From DATFAS01 sp035254305 (GTDB taxonomy: Bacteria; Bacillota; Bacilli; Aneurinibacillales; RAOX-1): a DNA stretch of 5,206 bases. The notes below the pieces were generated by a model. It was given only the letters and a program-made list of their open reading frames with translations, did no database searches and was not told where the DNA came from. The DNA is taken from the NCBI GenBank assembly GCA_035254305.1, contig DATFAS010000239.1, forward strand, positions 1 through 5,206, written 5' to 3'. Below, one piece after another: positions 1 through 5,206 of the stretch; position 1 is the first letter of the stretch; every line of letters starts with the position of its first letter. The position numbers and the translations under genes are program-made.

Positions 1-2502
1 ACTTACTCACCGCTTACTGATAACGCTGCAATATTTGATAAACAAGGGAATATCATTACCAGCAATCCTAAGAATGAAAACGAACTGAACAATGTCAGTC
101 TCCGTTCCTATTTTGCTGAGCCAATGAAAACAAAAGCTGCTTATCTAAGTCCTGTTTTCTTCACAAAATCGGGACAGCCTGTCATTGTATTAGGGATACC
201 TATTATAAACACAGAACAAGAAATTGAACGGGTCGTAGGTCTTAGAATCGAATTATTACAGAATCAAATGATGCAATCCTTCTTTGAGCATTTTGATATT
301 GGCGAAAATGGATATACATATATTGTGGATCAGAATGGCCGTGTCCTTTTCCATCCCCAAAAAGAGAGAATTGCCGAAGATGTTAATGAAAATGTAGTAG
401 TGAAAGAATTAATGCAGGGAAATTCAGGATATCAGAAGGTAACGAATTTGCAAGGAAGCGATATGCTAGCCTCTTACCGATTCATTCCCTACCTTCATTG
501 GGGAATCGTTGCCCAAATACCCGTGGAAAGCACTTTATTTTCCTTAGAAGCATTTGAAGATCGAATTGAAAAGCTAGCACTACTCCTACTTCTCCCTTTA
601 ATCATCCTAGTTGGCTTGCACACGCGTCGTACGATTGAACCGATTAAGCGACTGCAAAAAGCAGTTGATGAGGTCACAAATGGAAACTACGATGGGCATA
701 TTCCAACGAATGGTAAGAATGAAATCGAAGTTTTATTTCAACAGTTTAATAATATGGTTGATACGATACGGCAAAATCGAAAAAACTTAAATTTAAAACG
801 ACAGGAATTACTAGAGAAAAAAGTTTTTTTACGTCAAATCTTAGATTTGAATCCTAATTTTATTTTTGCTAGAAATCAAGAAGGAAAATATACACTAGTC
901 AATCACTCTAAGGCAGTCTTTACTGGTTTAAAAATGGAAGAAATCCTAGGAAAAAGTGAATTAGAGATTAACCACGATACTGAATTAGCACAAATCCTTC
1001 TTGCTGAGGATCGAGAGGTTCTCACCTATGGAAAGGATTTATTTATCCCAGAACGAATCTTTATTGATTCGGATGGGCAAAAACATTACTTACAGACTCA
1101 TAAAATACCTATTTTTAACGCGAATGGGCAAGCAGAACAAGTTCTCTGTATTCTTACGGATATCACTGAACAGAAGAAAAGAGAATCAGAAATAGAATAT
1201 CTTGCTTATCACGATCATCTCACTAACCTACCTAATCGCATGGCCTTACAGGAGCAGGTTTCAAATTATATTGTTGACCAAGAAGAAGTAAGAATAATGG
1301 CTATGCTTTTTCTAGATTTGGACCAATTTAAGCTTATTAATGATAGTTTAGGACATATGATCGGTGATGAATTGTTAAAAAAAGTAGTGGAAAGATTTCA
1401 ATGGAATCTACCTTCGAATGCCATCATGGCTAGAATGGGTGGAGATGAATTTGCCGTCTTTCTTAAGGATGTTCAAGAGGAAGTAGAGGCAGAGAGCATG
1501 GCTCAATCCTTAATGGATGGCCTTAGACTTCCCTTCCAGATGCAGGGGAGAGAATTTCATATTACTACAAGTGTTGGAATAAGCTTTTATCCAAAAGATG
1601 GGATCACCTTTGAAAATCTATTAAAAAAAGCTGATACTGCCATGCATCAAGCGAAAAAACAAGGAAAAAATCAATATGAAATATTCCAACCTGCCTTTGA
1701 ACAAGATATTCGTCAACGACTAGAAATGGAAGGTTTCTTAAGAAAAGCGTTAGAAGAACAAGAATTTTTCTTAGTTTATCAGCCTAAGGTTGATCTTCAA
1801 ACGAATAAAATCTGTGGAATGGAAGCATTAATTCGGTGGAAACATCCGATCTTAGGAATTGTCTCACCTGATAAATTCATCCCATTAGCAGAAGAGAATG
1901 GGATGATCCTTACCATTGGGGAATGGGTTCTTCATGAGGCCTGTAGTCAAAATAAAAAATGGCAGGAAGAAGGGCTTAACCCTGTACGAGTTTCTGTCAA
2001 TCTTTCGGTTAAACAATTACTTGATCCTGAACTTTTAAATACCGTTGACCGCATATTGAAAGAAACAAAGCTAGAACCGAACTGGTTAGAACTTGAAATT
2101 ACTGAATCCATGCTTATCGAAGGAAGCCGTGATAAAGAGGTGATTGTCATCCTTAAATCATTACAGGATAGAGGGGTTAGCCTTTCTATTGATGATTTTG
2201 GAACCGGCTATTCTTCCTTAAGCTATCTGAAGAAATTCCCGATCCAAACACTGAAGATAGACCGATCTTTTATTAATGATCTGTTAGTAGACGAAGAAGG
2301 CTCATCTATCGTTCGTGGAATCCTATCTATCGGAAAAAGCCTAAACCTTCGAATCATTGCTGAGGGGGTAGAGGAAGTGGAACAAATGGAGTTTTTAAGA
2401 AGAGAAGGGTGCCATGAAATTCAAGGATACTTGATTAGTCGACCATTAAGTACAACAGATTTTACGTCCTTTTTACAAAAGATTGTATCCATCCATTTTT
2501 GA
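1..2502 (+). CDS. Membrane-bound GGDEF-EAL c-di-GMP signalling protein (dCache-HAMP-PAS-GGDEF-EAL), 5' end missing
   Basis: The frame is open from base 1, so 833 C-terminal residues are visible and the Met at 124 is internal; residues before it already read as a Cache domain. Order, in visible-residue numbers: extracellular dCache sensor 1-185; membrane helix about 192-206, rich in Leu/Ile; HAMP about 209-262; PAS about 275-392, ending in the usual DITEQ junction; GGDEF about 399-560; EAL about 575-830. The GGDEF domain has the metal Asp439, Asn447 and Asp456, and an intact GGDEF motif at 480-484; the RxxD inhibitory site is absent. The EAL domain keeps EAL 608-610, Asn667, Glu699, the DDFGTGYSSL loop at 731-740, Lys752 and Glu788. 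Both active sites look competent, so it may make and hydrolyse c-di-GMP, with the net direction set by an extracellular ligand and the PAS domain. An N-terminal helix or signal anchor is expected upstream. The ligand cannot be told from the sequence. Confidence 0.96.
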   Translation, partial: TYSPLTDNAAIFDKQGNIITSNPKNENELNNVSLRSYFAEPMKTKAAYLSPVFFTKSGQPVIVLGIPIINTEQEIERVVGLRIELLQNQMMQSFFEHFDIGENGYTYIVDQNGRVLFHPQKERIAEDVNENVVVKELMQGNSGYQKVTNLQGSDMLASYRFIPYLHWGIVAQIPVESTLFSLEAFEDRIEKLALLLLLPLIILVGLHTRRTIEPIKRLQKAVDEVTNGNYDGHIPTNGKNEIEVLFQQFNNMVDTIRQNRKNLNLKRQELLEKKVFLRQILDLNPNFIFARNQEGKYTLVNHSKAVFTGLKMEEILGKSELEINHDTELAQILLAEDREVLTYGKDLFIPERIFIDSDGQKHYLQTHKIPIFNANGQAEQVLCILTDITEQKKRESEIEYLAYHDHLTNLPNRMALQEQVSNYIVDQEEVRIMAMLFLDLDQFKLINDSLGHMIGDELLKKVVERFQWNLPSNAIMARMGGDEFAVFLKDVQEEVEAESMAQSLMDGLRLPFQMQGREFHITTSVGISFYPKDGITFENLLKKADTAMHQAKKQGKNQYEIFQPAFEQDIRQRLEMEGFLRKALEEQEFFLVYQPKVDLQTNKICGMEALIRWKHPILGIVSPDKFIPLAEENGMILTIGEWVLHEACSQNKKWQEEGLNPVRVSVNLSVKQLLDPELLNTVDRILKETKLEPNWLELEITESMLIEGSRDKEVIVILKSLQDRGVSLSIDDFGTGYSSLSYLKKFPIQTLKIDRSFINDLLVDEEGSSIVRGILSIGKSLNLRIIAEGVEEVEQMEFLRREGCHEIQGYLISRPLSTTDFTSFLQKIVSIHF

Positions 2503-2530
2503 ACCAATACAATAGACCATAATTTTTTCG

Positions 2531-2584
2531 GGGCTGTTGCTCACGAACTAACTAATTCGTGAGCAACGTCCCTTTTGTTTTTTT
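2531..2584 (+). terminator. Rho-independent terminator of the GGDEF-EAL gene
   Basis: A perfect 12-bp stem pairs 2536-2547 with 2556-2567 around an 8-nt loop. It can be lengthened by GGG 2531-2533 with CCC 2570-2572 across one mismatch and a wobble. A T-rich run (2573-2584, interrupted by one G) follows directly. The T-run is only on the plus-strand side, so the signal mainly serves the gene ending at 2502; the other flank gives no U-tract to minus-strand transcripts. Confidence 0.93.
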
Positions 2585-2631
2585 CAAAAAATATAGGCAG
2601 GGTTCTCCAATAGGTTAGTGCTTATGCCTAT
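2585..2631 (-). terminator. Possible weak terminator of the CoA-transferase gene
   Basis: Read on the minus strand, a 7-bp inverted repeat (2631-2625 with 2599-2593) encloses a 25-nt loop and is followed after one base by six Ts (2591-2586). The first arm overlaps the TAG stop codon at 2630-2628. The T-run fits an intrinsic terminator, but the stem is short and the loop long, so the call is tentative. Minus-strand transcripts that pass it meet the strong hairpin at 2536-2567, which lacks a U-tract in that direction. Confidence 0.35.
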
Positions 2632-4145
2632 GTTGATTGAAGTGTTTTATTTAACATCGTTCCTTCTTTAGCAAATTGAATGTGCCATGAAAAGGCTTTT
2701 TCTAAAATATGAGGTGTTTGCCCTCCCATTGAAAGTGCTTCTTGAAAATATTCTCGAAGTTGTGGACGATAAGTAGGGTGGGCACAATTTTCAATGATCA
2801 AAGTAGCCCGTTCCCTTGGCGACAATCCCCGTAGATCCGCAAACCCCTGTTCAGTCACAATAACATCTACATCGTGTTCTGTATGGTCAACATGAGAAAC
2901 AAACGGAACAATACTTGATACATTCCCATTTTTGGCAATAGATTTCGTGACGAATATTGTCAGTCGGGAATTACGTGCGAAATCACCGGACCCGCCAATT
3001 CCATTCATCATATTGGTACCCAAAGCATGTGTTGAATTGACGTTTCCATAAATATCAATTTCCAAAGCTGTGTTGATTGCCATTAACCCTAACCTGCGAG
3101 TAAGCTCGGGGTTATTGGATATTTCTTGGGGCCGGAGGACAAGTCTGTCCCGATATACTTCGAAGTTGCCAAGCACATTCTCCATTTTCTCTTTTGAAAG
3201 GGTGAGTGAGCATCCTGAGGCAAATCGAATTTTTCCAACATCAAGTAAATCGAAAACTGCATCTTGGAGCACTTCTGAATAAACGACTAAATCAGTGAAT
3301 TCAGAATCTAAAAAACCGTGAAAGACAGCGTTTGCAACAGACCCAACACCTGACTGTAAAGGGACTAAATTCGATGGGAGTTTTCCTGTCTTCACTTCAG
3401 CACGCAAAAAGGTAAGGATGTGTTGAGCGATCATTGCTGTTTCTTCATCCGGTTGAACAATGGTTGAAGGGGAATCAGGCTTATTTGTAATGACAATACC
3501 CTTGATTTTATTTGGGTCAACAGGAATTCCCACTGTCCCTATACGATCCTCTGGCTTTACTAATGGGATCGGTCCTCGTTTGCCCGGCTCCTCTAGATGA
3601 TAAATATCATGAACGCCCTCTAATGTGAGTGGCATTCCAATATTTAGTTCAACAATGATAGCCTTTGCTTTTTCAACAAAAATGACTGAGTTACCAACGG
3701 AAGAAGCTGGGATGATTTCCCCGTCTTCAGTTATTGCAATCGCTTCCACAATTGCGAAATCAATCGGTTCAAGTACATTTCCCCGTATAAATTCTGCCGT
3801 ATGGGAAAGATGCTGATCCACGTAAAGTAATTCACCTTGATTGATTTTTTGACGCATCACTTTGTCACCTTGATATGGTAAACGCTTCCGGACAACTCCA
3901 GCTTCTGCCATGAAGCGGTCAATATTGGATCCTAGCGAAGCGCCTGTATAAACATTTACTTTTAAAGGAAAATTCTCCTTTTTTACACGCTCGGCAAGTG
4001 CTAATGGTACCGCTTTCGCATCTCCGGAACTAGCGAAGCCGCTAAGCCCGATTGTCATCCCGTCTTCGATCCATTTGGCTGCTTCCTCAGCTGTTACAAT
4101 TCGACCCATTAATGCCTGATTCCGTAAACGATTTGTAATCATCAT
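2628..4145 (-). CDS. Class I acetyl-CoA hydrolase/transferase family protein, probable succinyl-CoA:acetate (or propionate) CoA-transferase
   Basis: This enzyme moves CoA between succinate and a short-chain acyl group such as acetate or propionate, through a glutamyl-CoA thioester in the cytoplasm. Numbered from the ATG at 4145 it has 505 residues, the usual length for the AarC/YgfH/Cat1 group. Family marks: a SGFASSGDAKAVP stretch near 35-47, GVGSVANAV near 266-274, YSEVLQD with the probable catalytic Glu291, the Asn-Asn-Pro at 344-346, GIGGSGDF at 382-389 (oxyanion/CoA site), and TEQGFADLRG with Glu432. The spacing of Glu291, Asn344 and Glu432 matches the known active-site residues of Acetobacter AarC. 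An in-frame GTG at 4157 would add four residues, but GGAG at 4155-4152 sits 6 nt before the ATG and overlaps that extension, so ATG 4145 is preferred. The preferred acyl substrate cannot be settled from sequence; 4-hydroxybutyrate or another acid is possible. It stands alone, convergent with the c-di-GMP gene and divergent from the TetR gene. Confidence 0.92.
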   Translation of the reverse strand: MMITNRLRNQALMGRIVTAEEAAKWIEDGMTIGLSGFASSGDAKAVPLALAERVKKENFPLKVNVYTGASLGSNIDRFMAEAGVVRKRLPYQGDKVMRQKINQGELLYVDQHLSHTAEFIRGNVLEPIDFAIVEAIAITEDGEIIPASSVGNSVIFVEKAKAIIVELNIGMPLTLEGVHDIYHLEEPGKRGPIPLVKPEDRIGTVGIPVDPNKIKGIVITNKPDSPSTIVQPDEETAMIAQHILTFLRAEVKTGKLPSNLVPLQSGVGSVANAVFHGFLDSEFTDLVVYSEVLQDAVFDLLDVGKIRFASGCSLTLSKEKMENVLGNFEVYRDRLVLRPQEISNNPELTRRLGLMAINTALEIDIYGNVNSTHALGTNMMNGIGGSGDFARNSRLTIFVTKSIAKNGNVSSIVPFVSHVDHTEHDVDVIVTEQGFADLRGLSPRERATLIIENCAHPTYRPQLREYFQEALSMGGQTPHILEKAFSWHIQFAKEGTMLNKTLQST

Positions 4146-4151
4146 CGAAAA

Positions 4152-4163
4152 CTCCACTCCCCT
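4152..4163 (-). promoter_or_regulatory. Shine-Dalgarno region deciding the CoA-transferase start
   Basis: On the minus strand the purine-rich run AGGGGAGTGGAG ends 6 nt before the ATG at 4145 (9 nt before a second adjacent ATG at 4142). The longer-frame GTG at 4157 lies inside this run and would have no spaced ribosome site of its own, so it is unlikely to be the start. Confidence 0.7.
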
Positions 4164-4237
4164 GAAAATTTTTTTATTAGATTAGCATGGAGTTTCGGGT
4201 TCTGATTTGCCTTACAGCTTAAAACAGCGAATTTTGA

Positions 4238-4265
4238 ATTAAAATAGAATTTTTAGCCTTGAAAA
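4238..4265 (-). promoter_or_regulatory. Candidate sigma-A promoter for the CoA-transferase gene
   Basis: On the minus strand TTTTCA (4265-4260, 4 of 6 to consensus) lies 16 nt from TTTAAT (4243-4238, 5 of 6). It would give a leader of about 85 nt before the ATG at 4145. The region is very AT-rich, so chance matches are likely. I saw no sigma-54 type -24/-12 element here. Confidence 0.3.
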
Positions 4266-4291
4266 ATAACTTAGCGAATAGGGAAATTTAA

Positions 4292-4542
4292 TTAAACTAG
4301 GGTGATAAACTTTTTAGTCCGCATAAGGGCATCTGCTAAATACCCGAGAACTGCGTCGAATTACATCTTGATGTCAAAGATCCTTCTTTAAGCGAATCAC
4401 CAGGCTTGAATTTTAAATCAATAATACGGCTTGATTGGTAATAAATATATTTGTAACCGTCTGCCACAGCGGTTGACACTTCTTCAGGGAAAATTTGAAT
4501 TATATCCTTCAGGATAGCGGTCTTAGTTTTCTGAAAAAAATC
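4292..4542 (-). pseudogene. Decayed coding remnant, possibly the sensor N-terminus of a chemotaxis-like or regulatory protein
   Basis: On the minus strand one frame reads as good protein from about 4542 to a TAG at 4338-4336, about 68 codons. It includes KDIIQIFPEEVSTAVADGY, YIYYQSS, and DLKFKPGDSLKEGS. No ATG, GTG or TTG start precedes it; the frame is closed by TAA at 4566-4564. The text stops looking protein-like after the KEGS stretch (around 4373). A different frame then gives FDAVLGYLADALMRTKKF and a few more residues (4360-4295), ending in TAA at 4294-4292. This pattern suggests a gene truncated at both ends by frameshift or internal deletion. From memory, the D-x-K-x-KPGD-x-x-KEGS pattern resembles small N-terminal sensor modules of cytoplasmic methyl-accepting chemotaxis proteins and some regulators of Bacillaceae; that identity is tentative. 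The second piece is not recognised. Confidence 0.5.
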
Positions 4543-4554
4543 AATTATTTGATA

Positions 4555-4583
4555 TTGACAAATTTAATATAAAATAATTTAAT
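4555..4583 (+). promoter_or_regulatory. Sigma-A promoter of the TetR-family gene
   Basis: A perfect -35 TTGACA (4555-4560), a 17-nt AT-rich spacer and TTTAAT (4578-4583, 5 of 6 to TATAAT) make a strong vegetative promoter. Transcription should start near 4590, leaving a leader of about 105 nt before the ATG at 4696. It lies just upstream of the minus-strand remnant and faces away from it. Confidence 0.75.
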
Positions 4584-4586
4584 ATA
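4561..4586 (+). repeat. 11-bp direct repeat across the TetR promoter spacer and -10
   Basis: AATTTAATATA occurs at 4561-4571 and again, without mismatch, at 4576-4586, a 15-bp period. The second copy covers the -10 hexamer. It could be a regulator contact site, but low-complexity AT sequence could produce it by chance; it is not the inverted repeat expected of a TetR dimer operator. Confidence 0.5.
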
Positions 4587-4650
4587 TTTAGTTGCTTTTA
4601 GAATCCTTAATGAATAAGATTGTAAATTGAAGTAGTATCCATATGACTGT

Positions 4651-4657
4651 AAGGAGG
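4651..4657 (+). promoter_or_regulatory. Consensus Shine-Dalgarno ahead of a start-stop or mini-ORF
   Basis: AAGGAGG is the full anti-16S match, stronger than the site of the regulator itself. It is followed at 6 nt by ATG-TAA (4664-4669) and at 2 nt by an ATG (4660) opening an 11-codon ORF. It lies 38 nt before the regulator start, too far to serve that ATG directly. Confidence 0.6.
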
Positions 4658-4659
4658 AA

Positions 4660-4695
4660 ATGCATGTAATTAAGATAAGATTGGAGAAAAATTAA
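4660..4695 (+). CDS. Possible 11-residue leader peptide abutting the TetR gene
   Basis: ATG at 4660 opens an 11-codon frame reading MHVIKIRLEKN, ended by TAA at 4693-4695. The next three bases are the ATG of the TetR-family gene, in the same frame. The consensus AAGGAGG at 4651-4657 is only 2 nt from this ATG, which is closer than optimal, so translation may be poor. If it is translated, ribosomes would terminate exactly at the regulator start, which would suit translational coupling. An alternative is that the regulator once had a longer N-terminus now cut by a nonsense codon, but the good GGAG at 4683-4686 and a normal TetR N-terminus argue against that. No homologue is recognised. Confidence 0.25.
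   Translation: MHVIKIRLEKN
4683..4686 (+). promoter_or_regulatory. Shine-Dalgarno of the TetR-family gene
   Basis: GGAG lies 9 nt before the ATG at 4696 and sets that codon as the start. It sits inside the upstream 11-codon mini-ORF, so ribosomes on the mini-ORF would pass over it. Confidence 0.7.
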
Positions 4696-5206
4696 ATGAC
4701 CGAAAAATCGTTAAGAGATCGTATTATAGAAACATCCCTTCGATTGTTTGAAGCACACGGTTTTCACAGGGTCACGGTTGACCAGATTGTCAAGGAGTGT
4801 GAGACTTCCAAAGGAGGGTTTTATCACAATTTCAAGTCAAAGGATGAACTACTTTATGTCATCCACGATCATTTTATTTCCTACGTATTAGAAAAGGGGC
4901 AAGAAGACTACGAACAGTGGAATACCCCGGCAGCAAGGCTGCATGCTATCATTAAGTCATTTGTAATGATGATCGAACTTTACAAATCGGAAGTTACAGT
5001 ATTTTATCAAGAAAGCATATATCTGGCTCCAGAAAATTTTGAAAATATTAAAGTGAAGAGAGATCAATATAAAGAATTAATTTTCAAGGTGATCCAAGAT
5101 GGAATCGAGAGTGGGGAATTCCGCAAAGAACTACCGATACCAATTATTTCAATGGCCATCTTTGGAATGGTTAACTGGATTTATAAGTGGTATCATAAAG
5201 ATGGAC
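4696..5206 (+). CDS. TetR/AcrR-family transcriptional regulator, 3' end missing (FadR/KstR2-like)
   Basis: The first 170 residues are visible before the window ends; family members have about 190-200, so about 20-30 are missing. The N-terminus is a standard TetR DNA-binding domain: helix 1 about 5-21 (IIETSLRLFEAHGF), helix-turn-helix about 28-46, with TVDQIVKEC, the turn, and recognition helix SKGGFYHNF, then SKDELL at 48-53. The ligand domain follows; its visible end, MAIFGMVNWIYKWYHKDG (153-170), resembles the C-terminal segment of TetR proteins such as B. subtilis FadR and actinobacterial KstR2, which bind acyl-CoA. This suggests, but does not prove, an acyl-CoA-type effector and control of fatty-acid or other acyl-CoA degradation genes, probably located downstream. 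It is divergent from the CoA-transferase and has its own promoter at 4555-4583. I saw no convincing palindromic operator in its leader, so self-regulation cannot be claimed. Confidence 0.93.
   Translation, partial: MTEKSLRDRIIETSLRLFEAHGFHRVTVDQIVKECETSKGGFYHNFKSKDELLYVIHDHFISYVLEKGQEDYEQWNTPAARLHAIIKSFVMMIELYKSEVTVFYQESIYLAPENFENIKVKRDQYKELIFKVIQDGIESGEFRKELPIPIISMAIFGMVNWIYKWYHKDG

Noticed and set aside
124..126. Met at 124 as the start of the GGDEF-EAL gene
   Set aside because: The frame is open back to base 1, the upstream residues continue the dCache domain, and no Shine-Dalgarno precedes this ATG. It is an internal Met.
3070..3282. Plus-strand ORFs inside the CoA-transferase gene (3070-3282, 3625-3816) and short ORFs inside the GGDEF-EAL gene
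   Set aside because: They are antisense or alternate-frame shadows of well-supported genes, with no protein-like features.
4155..4157. GTG at 4157 as the start of the CoA-transferase
   Set aside because: It lies within the purine-rich ribosome site itself. The ATG at 4145 has a well-spaced GGAG and gives the usual family length.
4281..4286. GGGAAA as a sigma-B -10 element on the plus strand
   Set aside because: No GTTTAA-like -35 lies 12-15 nt upstream, and no intact gene begins downstream at a fitting distance.
4437..4458. Imperfect 22-bp palindrome (9 of 11 pairs) as a regulator operator
   Set aside because: It falls inside the coding remnant, where it encodes the YKYIYY run. It is far from both promoters, and Tyr/Ile codons explain its AT symmetry.
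4602..4622. FadR-like half-site around AATGAATAA in the TetR leader
   Set aside because: Only the left half fits the B. subtilis FadR pattern and the right half has no matching symmetry, so it is not a supportable operator.

Overview
The window looks like chromosomal DNA of a low-GC Gram-positive bacterium, most likely Bacillaceae or a close relative. The evidence is AT-rich sequence, purine-rich Shine-Dalgarno sites of the GGAG/AAGGAGG kind, a sigma-A type promoter, a classical hairpin-plus-U-tract terminator, and the look of the proteins. This placement is an inference from composition and signals, not from a marker gene.

Layout. Positions 1-2502 (+) hold the 3' part of a large membrane-bound c-di-GMP enzyme: extracellular dCache sensor, one visible membrane helix, HAMP, PAS, GGDEF, EAL. 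Its start lies upstream of the window, so the Met at 124 is internal. A strong intrinsic terminator follows at 2531-2584. A convergent gene on the minus strand (2628-4145) encodes a class I CoA-transferase of the succinyl-CoA:acetate/propionate type, and a weaker hairpin overlaps its stop codon. From 4146 to 4695 there is no intact gene. This stretch holds the probable promoter of the CoA-transferase, a decayed coding remnant on the minus strand (about 4292-4542), a very good sigma-A promoter on the plus strand (4555-4583) with an 11-bp direct repeat around its -10, and a leader of about 105 nt. The leader carries a full-consensus Shine-Dalgarno followed by an 11-codon in-frame mini-ORF whose stop abuts the next gene. 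From 4696 to the window end runs the 5' part of a TetR-family regulator gene, cut off after 170 codons.

How the parts relate. The c-di-GMP enzyme is a self-contained signalling unit, insulated by its terminator. The CoA-transferase and the TetR gene are divergent. The visible part of the regulator resembles the acyl-CoA-responsive FadR/KstR2 branch, so its targets may be acyl-CoA metabolism genes downstream (outside the window) and possibly the CoA-transferase; that link is inference. No mobile element, CRISPR array, tRNA or rRNA was seen. I found no convincing new multi-gene system. The most unusual part is the 4.3-4.7 kb intergenic region.
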